NCBI GenBank assembly: GCA_937923175.1
Contig: CALALB010000052.1
Coordinates: 1 to 61,742 of the forward strand
Direction of reading: 5' to 3'
DNA: 61,742 bases
From: an uncultured Chromatiaceae bacterium
Lineage (GTDB): Bacteria; Pseudomonadota; Gammaproteobacteria; Chromatiales; Chromatiaceae
Positions 17,328 through 28,565 of this stretch are shown piece by piece. The notes beneath the pieces are model-generated. The model was not told the DNA's origin and ran no database searches. It saw only the letters and a program-made list of their open reading frames with translations. The position numbers were made by a program, and so were the translations under genes. How positions within the stretch are numbered: position 1 is the stretch's first letter; the number at the start of each line of letters is the position of its first letter.

Positions 17328-19705
17328 TAATCCCTCAGACGCGCGCCCAATTGCCCAGCCAGCCGATTGAGCACCACTGCAAGCGTCTCATCGACCTGTT
17401 CGTCAGTGAGTGTCTGTTCGTTCGATTGCAGGATCAATCCCAAGGCTAGGCTTTTATGGTTCTGAGGAATATTAGGACCGACATAGACATCGAATAGGAT
17501 CAGCTCGCGCAATAGACCCTCGGCAGCTGCGCGAATACAGGCCTCCACGGCCTCATACCTGACCTCCTGATCGACCAGGATCGCAAGATCACGGCGAATC
17601 CCCGGATAGCGAGAGATCTGTCGGTAACGGGGTATCAACCCAGGTGTTAAGGGGGTCAGGTCAAGCTCAAAGACAAAGACATCATCCGGCAGATCAAGCC
17701 GGCCTGCGAGTAGGGGGTGCAGCATCCCGATCCAGCCGATCGGTTGGCCAAAGCGTTCGATCCGCGCACACTGTCCTGGATGGAGAGCCGGATGCTCAGC
17801 AGGAACAAAACGAAACATCTCCAGTGATCCAGTCTGGGTTAGCAGGGCCTCGACATCTGACTTGAGATCAAAAAAGTCTAGCCTGCGCTTGTCCTGACCC
17901 CATTGCTCGGGCAGACAGGGACCCATCGCGAGTCCAGCAATCCCCGGGGTCTGACTCAAGCCACCAGTGCCCGGGCGAAAACGCAAGCCGGTCTCAAAGA
18001 TGCGGATACGCTCCATCTGTCGAGCACGATTATAGGCAGCCGCCGGTAATAGACCGGCCCAAAGGCTGGTGCGCATCACTGAGAGTTCAGTGCTAATCGG
18101 GTTGGCGAGTTTCAGTGGCTCGATCCCAGGCTCGATGAGCGCCTGCAGCTCGGGGTTGACAAAGCTGTAGGTGATGGTCTCCTGGAAACCGCGCTCGACC
18201 AGACACCAGCGGGCGCGATTGGGGTCGAAATCAGTCTCCCCTGGGAGCTGGGGTGCAAGTGCCAGATTGAGCTGGGTGATTGGGATACGGTCATACCCAT
18301 AGATACGCCCGAGGTCAGCGATCAGATCGACATCATGGATCAAATCAAAACGGGCGCTCGGGGGAGTCACGCGCCAACCCTGCTCGGATCGTTCAACCTC
18401 CATCTCCAGCCAACTGAGTATCTCTTCAACCGTCTGAGCTGGAATGCCCACACCGAGCACGCGCTCGATCCGTTCAGGGTACAGCTCGAGGGTCGCGGGA
18501 CGCGGGAGCTGGTCAGCGCTGATCGCTTCGCACAGAGGACCAGGTTCACCGCCCACAATCTCTAGCACAAGCCGGGTGGCACGCTCGATGGCGCGGACCT
18601 GAAGTTCGGGATCGACCCCTCGTTCAAAACGGTGCGAAGAATCTGTATGTAGACCATAGCGCCGTGCCCGCCCGCTAATAGCCAGGGGGGTAAAGAAGGC
18701 ACTCTCAAGCAGCACATCGCGCGTTTCCGGACCGACAGCGGTGTTCAAACCGCCCATGATCCCGGCGAGCGCGATCGGACGCTGGGTATCGGCGATCACC
18801 AGGGTATCTGGATGCAGGGTAATCTGCTCGCCATTGAGCAGACGCAGCTGTTCATCTGGCTTAGCCAGACGCACCTGGATGCCACCTCTGAGCGCGTGTA
18901 GATCGAAAGCATGCAGCGGCTGGCCAAGCTCGAGCATGACATAATTGGTGACATCGACCACTGGACTAATAGGGCGAACCCCGCAGCGGCGCAGGCGCTC
19001 GCGCATCCACAAGGGGGTCGTGGCCCGCGGATCGATGCCCCGGATGACGCGGCACACATAGCGCGGACAGGCTGTAGGTGCCAGCAGCTCGACCGGCAGG
19101 CGCTCATCATGGCTGGGCGCAACAGGCGGAATCGCAACCGGTGTCAAAGGGGTGCGATTGATAGCCCCCACCTCACGCGCAATCCCAGCGATGCTGAGAC
19201 AATCGCCGCGATCTGGGGTCAGATCCAAGGTGATGCAGGGATCATCGAGGTTGAGCCATCCCCGAAGATCCTCGCCAATAGGCGCATCACCCGGTAAGGC
19301 CCAGATGCCCTCGGCAGATTCGGTCAGACCCAACTCGGCGGTCGAGCAGATCATCCCCAACGACTCAACCCCGCGCAATTTGGCACGTTTGATCCTGAGA
19401 TTGCCTGGCAAACAGGCCCCAACGGTAGCAACCGGGACCTTCATCCCGGCGGCGACATTGGCGGCGCCGCAGATGATCTGAAGGGGCTCGTCTTGACCAA
19501 GATCGACCGTGCAAACCTTCAGCCTACTTGCATCCGGATGGGGCATGACCTCGGTCACCCAACCGATTTTGACCCCTTCGAAATAGGGCGCCGCGGGCGC
19601 GACTGCATCGACCTCCAGACCCGCCATGCTGAGCTGATCGATCAGATCGCGGGTCTCGATCGGTGGATTCACCCACTCGCGCAGCCAGGCTTCACTGAAT
19701 CGCAT
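17327..19705 (-). CDS. pheT: Phenylalanyl-tRNA synthetase beta subunit
   Basis: A 792-residue beta chain of the heterotetrameric enzyme that charges tRNA-Phe. It starts [14 protein letters not shown]. An N-terminal EMAP/OB-type tRNA-binding domain follows ([33 protein letters not shown]), then the B3/B4 editing region, the catalytic-like core ([14 protein letters not shown]) and a C-terminal anticodon-binding ferredoxin-like domain ([23 protein letters not shown]). Length and order match the family. It lies between pheS (52 bases upstream) and ihfA (overlapping). Confidence 0.97.
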   Translation of the reverse strand: MRFSEAWLREWVNPPIETRDLIDQLSMAGLEVDAVAPAAPYFEGVKIGWVTEVMPHPDASRLKVCTVDLGQDEPLQIICGAANVAAGMKVPVATVGACLPGNLRIKRAKLRGVESLGMICSTAELGLTESAEGIWALPGDAPIGEDLRGWLNLDDPCITLDLTPDRGDCLSIAGIAREVGAINRTPLTPVAIPPVAPSHDERLPVELLAPTACPRYVCRVIRGIDPRATTPLWMRERLRRCGVRPISPVVDVTNYVMLELGQPLHAFDLHALRGGIQVRLAKPDEQLRLLNGEQITLHPDTLVIADTQRPIALAGIMGGLNTAVGPETRDVLLESAFFTPLAISGRARRYGLHTDSSHRFERGVDPELQVRAIERATRLVLEIVGGEPGPLCEAISADQLPRPATLELYPERIERVLGVGIPAQTVEEILSWLEMEVERSEQGWRVTPPSARFDLIHDVDLIADLGRIYGYDRIPITQLNLALAPQLPGETDFDPNRARWCLVERGFQETITYSFVNPELQALIEPGIEPLKLANPISTELSVMRTSLWAGLLPAAAYNRARQMERIRIFETGLRFRPGTGGLSQTPGIAGLAMGPCLPEQWGQDKRRLDFFDLKSDVEALLTQTGSLEMFRFVPAEHPALHPGQCARIERFGQPIGWIGMLHPLLAGRLDLPDDVFVFELDLTPLTPGLIPRYRQISRYPGIRRDLAILVDQEVRYEAVEACIRAAAEGLLRELILFDVYVGPNIPQNHKSLALGLILQSNEQTLTDEQVDETLAVVLNRLAGQLGARLRD

Positions 19706-19757
19706 GTTTCATTCCCCCATCCGGAGACGGATGGCCCCGGACAGTGATCGGAACAGT

Positions 19758-20813
<1,056 letters not shown>

Positions 20814-20886
20814 TCAATCCAGCGCTCACGACCTCTGTCAGACCCATAAACCACAGCCTGCTGTGACCTGATGCTCACTGAGCATC

Positions 20887-20951
20887 ACAAAACGCCCGCC
20901 CGCACCCCAAACCCCTGCTACCCTGGGTGAAAGCTCATCGACAGGCGGGCG
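20887..20951 (-). terminator. Terminator or attenuator-like hairpin between rplT and pheS
   Basis: On the minus strand CGCCCGCC (20951-20944) pairs with GGCGGGCG (20900-20893) around a 43-base loop, followed by TTTTG. Just beyond are two more compact hairpins (GATGCTC/GAGCATC and CACAGC/GCTGTG). This fits partial termination after the ribosomal protein genes, or attenuation control of pheST. Confidence 0.55.
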
Positions 20952-20975
20952 ATTGCGATGAGGAATGGTTTGAGG

Positions 20976-21338
20976 TCAGGCCGAGGTCAGCGCAGACTTG
21001 GCGTGGGTAGCCAAGGCGGCAAAGGCAGCCGGCTCATAATAGGCAAGATGGGCGAGCACCTTGCGGTCGACCGCGACCCCTGATTTTTTTAGCCCATCGA
21101 TCAGGCGGCTATAAGACAGGCCATGCTCGCGGGCAGCGGCATTGATGCGGATAATCCAGAGGGCGCGAAACTCGCGTTTCTTTTGCCGGCGGTCGCGATA
21201 GGCATATTGACCGGCCTTGATCACGGCCTGTTTAGCAACGCGAAAGACCTTGCGTCGAGCGCCATAATAGCCCTTCGCCTGTTTCAGGATCTTTTTATGC
21301 CGCGCGTGGGCGGTGACGCCGCGTTTGACTCTTGGCAT
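20976..21338 (-). CDS. rplT: 50S ribosomal protein L20
   Basis: A 120-residue, strongly basic protein starting [16 protein letters not shown], the L20 hallmark, with [20 protein letters not shown] and [13 protein letters not shown] following. It is needed early in assembly of the large subunit. In E. coli L20 represses the rpmI-rplT mRNA by binding its leader. Here rpmI ends 20 bases upstream and infC lies before that. Confidence 0.98.
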   Translation of the reverse strand: MPRVKRGVTAHARHKKILKQAKGYYGARRKVFRVAKQAVIKAGQYAYRDRRQKKREFRALWIIRINAAAREHGLSYSRLIDGLKKSGVAVDRKVLAHLAYYEPAAFAALATHAKSALTSA

Positions 21339-21358
21339 CTTCGGATTCTCCGTTCAGA

Positions 21359-21556
21359 TCAGCAATAAGGAATCATCCGCCGTGCGGCGCGCAGGTCTGC
21401 AGGATGGATCAGATGAGGGGCACGTAATTGCCGCTTCCGCTTGCTTGATTTCTTCGTCAGGAGATGACGGCGATGCGAGGCATTGCGCTTGATAGCGCCG
21501 GATGCAGTCACCCGAAAGCGCTTGGCTGCCCCCCGATTGGTTTTGAATTTGGGCAT
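21359..21556 (-). CDS. rpmI: 50S ribosomal protein L35
   Basis: A 65-residue protein (the family norm), [14 protein letters not shown] at the start and [13 protein letters not shown] in the middle. The ATG at 21556 is chosen; six upstream codons in frame are not part of the family. It is the second gene of infC-rpmI-rplT. Confidence 0.97.
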   Translation of the reverse strand: MPKFKTNRGAAKRFRVTASGAIKRNASHRRHLLTKKSSKRKRQLRAPHLIHPADLRAARRMIPYC

Positions 21557-21672
21557 CGTATATTCACTCCGCAATTGAAGGTCATCGATTGGCGATCCGC
21601 ATCCTGGCCATGCTCAATGAGATCGGGCGCCAACCGGCGCCCGATGTCGTTTCTGGAATGTCTGGATCACGA

Positions 21673-22194
21673 CTATTTCTTTTTAGGGCTTAAGACCATG
21701 ACCATCTGCCGACCTTCCATAAGCGGCTGTTGCTCGACGACGCTGATCTCGGCGAGATCGGCCTCGATGCGCTTGAGCAATTCGAGCCCCAGATCGCGAT
21801 GGGCGTGCTCACGACCCCGGAAACGCATGGTGACCTTGGCCTTATCCCCATCATTGAGGAAACGGGTCAGGTTGCGCAGCTTGACCTGATAGTCTCCCTC
21901 GTCCGTCCCGGGACGAAACTTGATCTCCTTGACTTGGACCTGCTTTTGCCGTTTTTTGGCCTCGCTTTTTTTCTTTTTTTGATCGAAGAGAAAGCGCCCG
22001 AAATCCATCAAACGGCATACCGGCGGATCGGAGTTGGGCGCAATCTCGACGAGATCGAGACCCTCTTCCTCGGCCATCGCCAGGGCCTCGCGCGTACTAA
22101 CGACCCCGATCTGATTGCCTTCCGCGCCGATCAGTCGCACCTCTGGCGCGGTGATCTCTCGGTTGACCCGGTTTTTCTTGGGTGGTAAAGCGAT
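21673..22194 (-). CDS. infC: Translation initiation factor IF-3 (ATC start)
   Basis: IF-3 binds the 30S subunit and discriminates against non-canonical start codons. The sequence has [14 protein letters not shown] at the N-domain, the lysine-rich linker ([14 protein letters not shown]) and [19 protein letters not shown] in the C-domain. The product is 173 residues. The best start is not ATG: a strong GGAGGA lies just upstream of an ATC codon at 22194-22192, 7 bases away, and the family homology begins there. E. coli infC starts at ATT and uses that for autoregulation, so a rare start here fits. A TTG at 22221 is an alternative, but it lies upstream of the Shine-Dalgarno sequence. Confidence 0.93.
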   Translation of the reverse strand: MALPPKKNRVNREITAPEVRLIGAEGNQIGVVSTREALAMAEEEGLDLVEIAPNSDPPVCRLMDFGRFLFDQKKKKSEAKKRQKQVQVKEIKFRPGTDEGDYQVKLRNLTRFLNDGDKAKVTMRFRGREHAHRDLGLELLKRIEADLAEISVVEQQPLMEGRQMVMVLSPKKK

Positions 22195-22248
22195 TGCAGG
22201 TTCCTCCAAGAAGCACAACAACGAACAACGGCCGCCTCCTCGAGCGAC

Positions 22249-24165
22249 TTAAAGGCGCGCCTTCGACGCCTCCTCAAGCCGTTTGCCAAAGGCATCTAGG
22301 GTCATCGCGCCGAGATCCTGACCTTGGCGATCCCGAACGGCGACCGCATGCGCCTCAACCTCGCGATCCCCAACGACAAGCAAATAAGGGACCCGCTGCA
22401 AGGTATGCTCGCGAATTTTAAAGCCGATCTTTTCGTTTCTCAAGTCGCACTCTACGCGAAACCCCTTTTCGCGCAAGATGTTAGCGATCTGACGGGCATA
22501 ATCGGCCTGCCGATCGGTGATATTGAGCACGACTGCCTGGACTGGCGCCAGCCAGACCGGCAAGGCCCCGGCGTAGTGTTCGATCAGGATCCCGATGAAA
22601 CGCTCCATTGAGCCTAGGATGGCGCGATGGATCATCACTGGGGTGCGGCGGGTATTGTCCTCGGCGATATAATGGGCACCGAGGCGCTCAGGCATGGCAA
22701 AATCGACCTGGATGGTCCCGCATTGCCAGGCCCGCCCGATGCTATCGCGCAGGGTAAATTCGATCTTAGGGCCGTAAAAGGCACCCTCCCCTGGCTGGAT
22801 GCGATAGTCTAAACCCTTGGCTGTCAGGGCCTGGGCCAGCGCTGCCTCGGCCTGATCCCAAAGCTCATTGCTGCCGACCCGTTGCTCGGGACGAAGCGAG
22901 AGGGCCAGCTCGATCTGCTCAAACCCAAAATCGCGATAGGTTTGAAAGACCATGTCAATCAGGGTACCAACCTCGGCTTGAAGCTGGTCCTCGGTACAAA
23001 ATACATGGGCATCATCCTGGGTGAAGCGGCGGGCACGCATCAGGCCATGCAGGGTCCCCGAGGGTTCGTTGCGATGGACCACCCCAAACTCGGCGAGCCG
23101 AAGTGGCAGGTCCCGGTAACTCCTGACCCCCTGGTTGAAGATCTGGATATGTCCCGGGCAGTTCATCGGCTTGATGGCAAAGTCGCGTTCGTCCAGCTTG
23201 GTGGTAAACATGGCCGCGGCAAACTTATCCCAATGGCCAGAGCGCTCCCAAAGCGCCCGATCGAGCACCTGCGGGGTCTCGACCTCGAGATAACCATATT
23301 CGGCCAAGCGGTCGCGCATATAGGACTCGATCAGCCGATAAAGCAGGCGTCCCTTGGGGTGCCAGAAGGCCATGCCCGGGGCCTCGTCCTGAAAATGAAA
23401 GAGATCGAGCTGCCTGCCAAGCTTGCGGTGATCGCGTCGTTCGGCCTCGGCAAGACGATGCAGATACTGGTCAAGCTCCTCTTTGCTGCGCCAGGCAGTG
23501 CCATAGATCCGCTGGAGCATAGGGTTACGCGGATCGCCCCGCCAATAGGCCCCTGCCACCTTGAGGAGTTTAAAGCCATTGCCCAGCCGCCCAGTACTGG
23601 GCAGATGCGGGCCGCGGCAGACATCAAACCAATCGCCCTGGCGATAGATTGAGACCTCTTCGCCCTCGGGGATCAGCTCATCGATGATCTCGACCTTATA
23701 ATGCTCGCCGAGCTCGGCAAAAAGCCGCTTGGCCGACTCGCGGTCCATCACCTCGCGCACGATCGGCAGATCCCGCTCAACGATCTCATGCATCCGCGCC
23801 TCAATGCGCTCAAGGTCTTCAGGCGTGAAGGGCTCAGCGCGCGCAAAGTCATAATAAAAGCCGTTTTCGATCGCCGGCCCAATAGTGACCTGGGTCCCGG
23901 GATAAAGCTCCTGGACTGCCTGGGCCATAACATGGGCGGCATCATGGCGCAAAAGCTCAAGGGCCGTCTCCTCATCCTTGGAGGTGATGACCACAAGCTC
24001 GGCGTCCTGATCGATCACATAGGATAAATCGACCAATCGGCCATTGACCCGACCGGCCAAGGCCGCCTTAGCAAGACCCGGCCCAATCGCAGCGGCAACC
24101 GCCTGGACGCTGACCGGCTGGGCAAAAGACCGCTGGGAGCCGTCGGGGAGCGTAATCAGAGGCAT
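22249..24165 (-). CDS. thrS: Threonyl-tRNA synthetase
   Basis: A 638-residue class II synthetase. It opens with a TGS domain ([18 protein letters not shown]), then the second additional domain with the HxxxH editing motif ([12 protein letters not shown]). The catalytic core follows, with zinc ligands in [12 protein letters not shown] and motif 2 in [15 protein letters not shown]. Motif 3 is in [18 protein letters not shown], and the anticodon-binding domain ends the chain. The ATG at 24165 matches the family start; 65 upstream in-frame codons run through the tRNA-Val region and are rejected. infC follows after 54 bases. Confidence 0.97.
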   Translation of the reverse strand: MPLITLPDGSQRSFAQPVSVQAVAAAIGPGLAKAALAGRVNGRLVDLSYVIDQDAELVVITSKDEETALELLRHDAAHVMAQAVQELYPGTQVTIGPAIENGFYYDFARAEPFTPEDLERIEARMHEIVERDLPIVREVMDRESAKRLFAELGEHYKVEIIDELIPEGEEVSIYRQGDWFDVCRGPHLPSTGRLGNGFKLLKVAGAYWRGDPRNPMLQRIYGTAWRSKEELDQYLHRLAEAERRDHRKLGRQLDLFHFQDEAPGMAFWHPKGRLLYRLIESYMRDRLAEYGYLEVETPQVLDRALWERSGHWDKFAAAMFTTKLDERDFAIKPMNCPGHIQIFNQGVRSYRDLPLRLAEFGVVHRNEPSGTLHGLMRARRFTQDDAHVFCTEDQLQAEVGTLIDMVFQTYRDFGFEQIELALSLRPEQRVGSNELWDQAEAALAQALTAKGLDYRIQPGEGAFYGPKIEFTLRDSIGRAWQCGTIQVDFAMPERLGAHYIAEDNTRRTPVMIHRAILGSMERFIGILIEHYAGALPVWLAPVQAVVLNITDRQADYARQIANILREKGFRVECDLRNEKIGFKIREHTLQRVPYLLVVGDREVEAHAVAVRDRQGQDLGAMTLDAFGKRLEEASKARL

Positions 24166-24315
24166 CTTGAGTCCTGGAGTCCTAGACGGTTTTGCTTCAA
24201 GCGAAATGGCAGATTGGCGCACATCAGACAACGAAAAGGCTGTCAGCCTTAAAGCCAAACAGCTCTCAGCCAAGGCGTGCTGAAAGCGGGGCGCTAAGGG
24301 CTGACAGCCTGGGTT

Positions 24316-24392
24316 TGGTAGGCGCGATTGGACTTGAACCAACGACCCCCACCATGTCAAGGTGGTGCTCTGACCAACTGAGCTACGCGCCT
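24316..24392 (-). tRNA. tRNA-Val(GAC)
   Basis: A complete cloverleaf: acceptor AGGCGCG paired with CGCGCCT, discriminator A and encoded CCA. The anticodon arm is CCACC/GGTGG with loop TTGACAT, giving anticodon GAC. It lies 150 bases upstream of thrS on the same strand. Confidence 0.97.
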
Positions 24393-24570
24393 GTTACTTT
24401 GGATTAGTTAATGCTATGCGCCTTGCAATGGATATGCAAGCCCCTCTTCCAGGCGAGCGCTTCGAGCGTATCCATGAGGATGGGGAGGCCGGACTCTAGA
24501 CAGGGCCTGAACAGATTGAATTGAATCCTCCCATATCTTCCCATATCTAATCTTCAAAATGGAGAGAGTG

Positions 24571-24688
24571 GTCAGCCTAGGTGAGGCTGCTTCGGCAGGA
24601 AGGGTGTCGATTACGCCCCCGCGCCAGGGGGAGCGCCTTTGGCAAACTGGTTCCTGAGCACACCGCAGGCGGGCTTACCTAGGCTGGC
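24571..24688 (+). ncRNA. Candidate structured RNA element
   Basis: The ends (24571-24585 and 24674-24688) form a 15-bp stem with a few G-T pairs. Inside, CTGC-TTCG-GCAG (24587-24598) is a hairpin with the very stable UUCG loop closed by C-G, which favours the plus strand. GGTGT (24603-24607) pairs with ACACC (24660-24664), enclosing CCCCC/GGGGG (24616-24620, 24627-24631) and GCC/GGC (24635-24637, 24641-24643). I compared it by eye with 6S RNA, SRP RNA, tmRNA, RNase P and common riboswitches and found no match. Transcription is unproven. Confidence 0.35.
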
Positions 24689-24895
24689 TCAGCCCTCCAG
24701 GTGGGGGATCTATGGTCTTGGCGATCTCTCAACTGAACCGTTTAAGCCCTTTCCCCAAAACGATCGAGACATTGAGTGAGATATAGGCACCAGGATTCAT
24801 CCTTTTGCAACCTAAACACCCTAAATTAGCCGGATAAAAGAGCCGCTTTATGTCCGGCGGAATGAGCACATTCAACCTGACTCCATTGATCAGCA

Positions 24896-24913
24896 CCCGC
24901 CGTTCTCGGCGGG
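24896..24913. repeat. GC-rich hairpin
   Basis: CCCGCCG and CGGCGGG form a perfect 7-bp stem around TTCT. No T-run follows on either strand, so this is not an ordinary terminator. Confidence 0.5.
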
Positions 24914-25194
24914 CAGCTGGCCGCCTGTCTCAATACGAGCGACCGAGATCTTGTTTCTGTTCGGCCGACCGAAGGCCGATGTCCGAAGGCCAATGACCTG
25001 TGTTTGAAGGGTCATCGATAGCATTGGGGGGATCCTAGGCAAGGGGCAGCGCTGGTGAGTCCCGGTATGCCTTAAGACTAAGCTGAGGGTGCTGCCTTTT
25101 GCTGCCCAGACAGAGACTGTAATCAATTAATCTGACTCCCTTGTTTCCTGCTGGGTTAGCTGAGCCTGCCCTGGAACAGAAGTGAAGATGACCA

Positions 25195-26346
25195 ATGAAG
25201 CTGCTGATCGTCAATCATGACCCAGCCCGGGCCAGGGAATTGGAGGTCTGGTTGCGTGCCCAGGGACATGAGGTGCTGCGCGCTCAATCCTGTCGGGGCG
25301 CCCAAATCTTGTTCAAACGCCATCATCCTGATCTCGTGCTGATGGCTGTGCACCTGCCGGACCAGGACGGCTATGCCTGCGCCCATCAGCTGGCCACCCT
25401 GGCCGAGGATGGTCTGTCGCCTGTACTCCTTACTGTAGAGCGCCGGGACCACATCACCTTAGAGCGGTTTATCGCGAGCCGGGCGATCGATTTCATCGAT
25501 GAGCCTATCGATCCCACCCTGCTAGCCGCAAAGCTGACAGGGTATGAACGCATACGCCAGTTATATCGCCAGCTCGACCATCATCGTCAGCGGCTGTATC
25601 AAGAGGTCAGGTTGGCCCAGCACATGTTCGACCATTTTATCAATCGCAGCCCCCGGGAGATCGATGCGCTCAAGCATTGGACGCTTGCTGCCGGTCACTT
25701 TTGCGGTGATCTGCTCATTTATGAGCGCGGCCCCAATGATTCAATCTATATCCTGATGGGCGACTTCACCGGGCATGGGCTGACGGCCGCGGTGGGCGCC
25801 TTGCCGACTTCAGATATATTTTTTGCCATGGCGCGCAAGGGATGTGGCCTGGCCGAGATCGCCGCTGAGATCAACCGCAAGCTGTATCGATTGCTGCCGA
25901 CCGGCCAGTTTTGCGCGGCAGCGCTTATCCGCCTGTCGCCGCGCGAACGAGGCATGGAGGTCTGGAACGGCGGCCAGCCGCCGCTGATCCTGCTCGGCGC
26001 CAAACAGCAGGTGGTGGATGAGGTGCATTCCGACAAGCTGCCACTCGGTATCCTCAGCGAGGAGGCATTCGACCCCCGCACCCTGTGGGTCGATCTCCAG
26101 GCCGCCGAAACCGTACTGCTATGCAGCGATGGGCTTTTGGAGGCGCGCAATCCAGCCGGCGAGAGCTTCGGCGATCGCCATTTCCATCACCTTGTCGCCA
26201 CGCCCAATGCGGGGGATGGGTCGGGTATCCTGGAGCGCATCAAACGCGGCCTGGTGCATTTTCTCGAGGGCATGGAACCGCATGACGATGTGTCGGTGCT
26301 CGCGATCCATACCCGGCCCCTGGTTCAGGCGAGCGGTGCGACATGA
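25195..26346 (+). CDS. PP2C-type (SpoIIE) phosphatase with degenerate receiver domain
   Basis: A 383-residue protein. Residues 1-120 have the fold pattern of a response-regulator receiver. The phosphoacceptor aspartate is replaced by Ala51 (VLMAVHLPDQDG), the acidic pair by VNHDP, and the conserved lysine by Glu103 (DFIDEPID), so it cannot be phosphorylated in the normal way. A helical linker follows, then a SpoIIE/PP2C phosphatase with metal-binding motifs GDFTGHG, LCSDGLLEA and HDDVSVLAI all intact. It probably dephosphorylates a partner such as an anti-sigma-antagonist. It is translationally coupled to the next gene by a 4-base overlap (ATGA). Confidence 0.85.
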   Translation: MKLLIVNHDPARARELEVWLRAQGHEVLRAQSCRGAQILFKRHHPDLVLMAVHLPDQDGYACAHQLATLAEDGLSPVLLTVERRDHITLERFIASRAIDFIDEPIDPTLLAAKLTGYERIRQLYRQLDHHRQRLYQEVRLAQHMFDHFINRSPREIDALKHWTLAAGHFCGDLLIYERGPNDSIYILMGDFTGHGLTAAVGALPTSDIFFAMARKGCGLAEIAAEINRKLYRLLPTGQFCAAALIRLSPRERGMEVWNGGQPPLILLGAKQQVVDEVHSDKLPLGILSEEAFDPRTLWVDLQAAETVLLCSDGLLEARNPAGESFGDRHFHHLVATPNAGDGSGILERIKRGLVHFLEGMEPHDDVSVLAIHTRPLVQASGAT

Positions 26347-28406
26347 ATCCATACGACAGGAGCGAATCCTGTGCCGCAGTCGATCAGACTGCGACGATCG
26401 ACTCAAGCCTGAAAGCAGCACCATCCTGGCAGGAGTTATGCGGTCAGTTGCCGGATGGGATACTGGGCCTCGACGCCGAGGGTCGCGTGCGCTATGCCAA
26501 TGCAGCCGCCATCGGCATGTTGTGCCTGGATGAAAACGACCTGGCCGGCGGTTTGTTTGGCTATCCATTGCTGGAAGGCGAGCAAGAGATCTCTATCCCT
26601 ACTGGCCGGGACGAGGGCAGGCAGGCCAGACTGAGGATGTATGCCATCGACTGGGGTGGGGAGAGAGGCTGGCTTGCCTGGCTACGGCCGCGCCAGGCGG
26701 CGGCAGCCGAATCCAGCGGAGGCGGTCATAGGCTCGCATACACCCTCATCCAGCAGGTCCCGCTGGCGATCATCGTCATCGACCCCAAACTGAGGGTCAT
26801 GGTTTGGAATCCCGCTGCCAGCGCAATGCTGGGTTGGGAGGATTATGAGGTCTTGGGTCAGCCGCTACCGGGTCTTGCCCAGGATAATCCCCATTCGCTT
26901 CTGAACTTGGTTCAGGCTGCCCTCGACAACAGGCCAAGACTGGCCCATGAATTGATCGGTCTTGTTCGGCGCGACGGTTGTCCCATCGAGGTTCAGGCAT
27001 GGTCGCACCTGTTGCGCGACCGTTTTGGCGAGATCCAGGGGGTTGTGGTGATCCTGCATGAGCTCAGCAGGCGGCGGCAGCTGTCCCAAGAGGGCCTGCC
27101 TGGACAGGATCCGCTCACCGGTCTCATGGACCGCCAGCATTTCCGCAAGGCATTGCGCAGATTGCTGGCAGCGCGCCGGCACGAGGGGGTGCATGCGCCC
27201 CTGCTGCTGCTCAAGCTCGACATCGACCGTTTCAAAAATATCAATCACGCCCTCGGCCAAAACGGCGGCGACCATCTATTGAAACAGGTGGCACAGCGTC
27301 TGGCCGATCAGCTTTATGAAAGCGACCTCATCGCCCGGACCGGTTCAGACGAATTCAGCATCCTGCTCAACAATGCCCGCCAATGGCAGGACGGCGTACG
27401 CGTTGCCGAGCGTTTGCAGGATCTGTTTAGCGAGCCCTTTTTGCATGGGGCTGAATGCTATTTCCTCAGCGCCAGCATCGGCATCGCCGTCTATCCGCGC
27501 GATGCCCGCAAGGCAAACGCGCTGCTCGATGCTGCCGAGCGGGCCCTGGCGCAGGCAAAACAGTTAGGTGGAGGCAGCATTGCCCATTTCACCCCAGCAG
27601 ATGATGCCCAGGCGCGCAATCTGTTGGCCCTAGAGAGCAAATTGCGCCAGGCCGCAGTGCAACACGAGCTGCACCTGTTCTACCAACCCCAGTTCGATCT
27701 CGCGACTGGGCGATTACGGGGTGTCGAGGCCTTGCTGCGCTGGCAGCATCCGACACTGGGTATGGTGCCACCGGCTGAGTTCATTCCGCTTGCCGAGTCG
27801 AGCGGCATCATCCATGCCATCGGCTCCTGGGTGATGCGCGAGGCATGCCGCCAGCTTCGTAGCTGGCAGACGCAAGCGATCCCCATCCGGTTGGCGATCA
27901 ATCTATCGCCGCGCCAGCTCCAAAGGCATGAACTCGTGGATGAGATCGCAGCCATCATCCGCGCAACCGAGGTCGATCCGGCTGGTCTCGAGCTAGAGCT
28001 CACCGAATCCTGCCTGTTGCGTAATCTAGAGGAGGCGCTCCGGGTCCTGAAGCGCTTGAAAGCCCTGGGGGTGCGCTTGGCGATCGATGACTTCGGTACC
28101 GGATATTCCAATCTAGCCTATCTCGCCGCCCTGCCCTTCGATACGCTCAAGATCGACCGAAGCTTCGTACACAAGCTCTCTACCGAGCCGCGCATCGGCG
28201 CCATCATCGAGACGATCGGCAATCTCGGGCGAGGGCTGGGTCTGAACGTCATCGCCGAGGGGATCGAGACCGAGGAGCAGCTTGCATTCATGCGCCGCAT
28301 CCATTGTCATGAGGTACAGGGCTATCTGCTCGCCCGACCCATGCCGGCCGATGACTTGGCAGGGTTTCTGGCCGGTCAGCCAGCCCCTTTCTGGGGCTCG
28401 TCCTAG
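26343..28406 (+). CDS. PAS-GGDEF-EAL cyclic-di-GMP signalling protein
   Basis: A 687-residue cytoplasmic protein. Two PAS-like domains (near DGILGLDAEGRVRYANAAA and PLAIIVIDPKLRVMVWNP) come first. A GGDEF domain (DPLTGLMDRQHF; catalytic motif reads GSDEF) and an EAL domain (VEALLRWQHP, DDFGTGYSNLAYL, KIDRSFV) follow. The GGDEF signature has Ser in place of the second Gly and the inhibitory RxxD site is YESD, so cyclase activity may be weak or lost. The EAL domain keeps its hallmark residues and is probably an active phosphodiesterase. It overlaps the PP2C gene, so the two are likely made together. Confidence 0.92.
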   Translation: MNPYDRSESCAAVDQTATIDSSLKAAPSWQELCGQLPDGILGLDAEGRVRYANAAAIGMLCLDENDLAGGLFGYPLLEGEQEISIPTGRDEGRQARLRMYAIDWGGERGWLAWLRPRQAAAAESSGGGHRLAYTLIQQVPLAIIVIDPKLRVMVWNPAASAMLGWEDYEVLGQPLPGLAQDNPHSLLNLVQAALDNRPRLAHELIGLVRRDGCPIEVQAWSHLLRDRFGEIQGVVVILHELSRRRQLSQEGLPGQDPLTGLMDRQHFRKALRRLLAARRHEGVHAPLLLLKLDIDRFKNINHALGQNGGDHLLKQVAQRLADQLYESDLIARTGSDEFSILLNNARQWQDGVRVAERLQDLFSEPFLHGAECYFLSASIGIAVYPRDARKANALLDAAERALAQAKQLGGGSIAHFTPADDAQARNLLALESKLRQAAVQHELHLFYQPQFDLATGRLRGVEALLRWQHPTLGMVPPAEFIPLAESSGIIHAIGSWVMREACRQLRSWQTQAIPIRLAINLSPRQLQRHELVDEIAAIIRATEVDPAGLELELTESCLLRNLEEALRVLKRLKALGVRLAIDDFGTGYSNLAYLAALPFDTLKIDRSFVHKLSTEPRIGAIIETIGNLGRGLGLNVIAEGIETEEQLAFMRRIHCHEVQGYLLARPMPADDLAGFLAGQPAPFWGSS

Positions 28407-28565
28407 GACGCAGGCTGGACCCGCCTGCTTGAGCTGACCGCCTCAGCGCCATGGCTGGAGATCAGGATGCCTGAAAGATCCGCCCAGACCCAAGTGAGAA
28501 TCGATGGAATATCAGAGCGGGGGCTGACAAGCTAAACTGATTGGGCATTGCCTTGTCCATCCACC

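Larger units (their letters stand above)
24393..25194. other. Long intergenic region without a recognisable gene
   Basis: About 800 bases separate tRNA-Val from the PP2C gene. No convincing coding frame was found. A 78-codon minus-strand frame (24,890-25,126) has no family features and its sequence resembles commonly mis-called frames. The region holds the folded element at 24,571 and the hairpin at 24,896, described separately. GGCCGA/CGAAGGCC short repeats lie at about 24,960-24,995. Confidence 0.6.

Noticed and set aside
24192-24407. Open frame with [16 protein letters not shown] on the plus strand
   Set aside because: It is the antisense reading of tRNA-Val, a well-known false gene.
24890-25126. 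78-codon minus-strand frame
   Set aside because: No family match and no ribosome binding site; looks like a spurious frame often called near such repeats.
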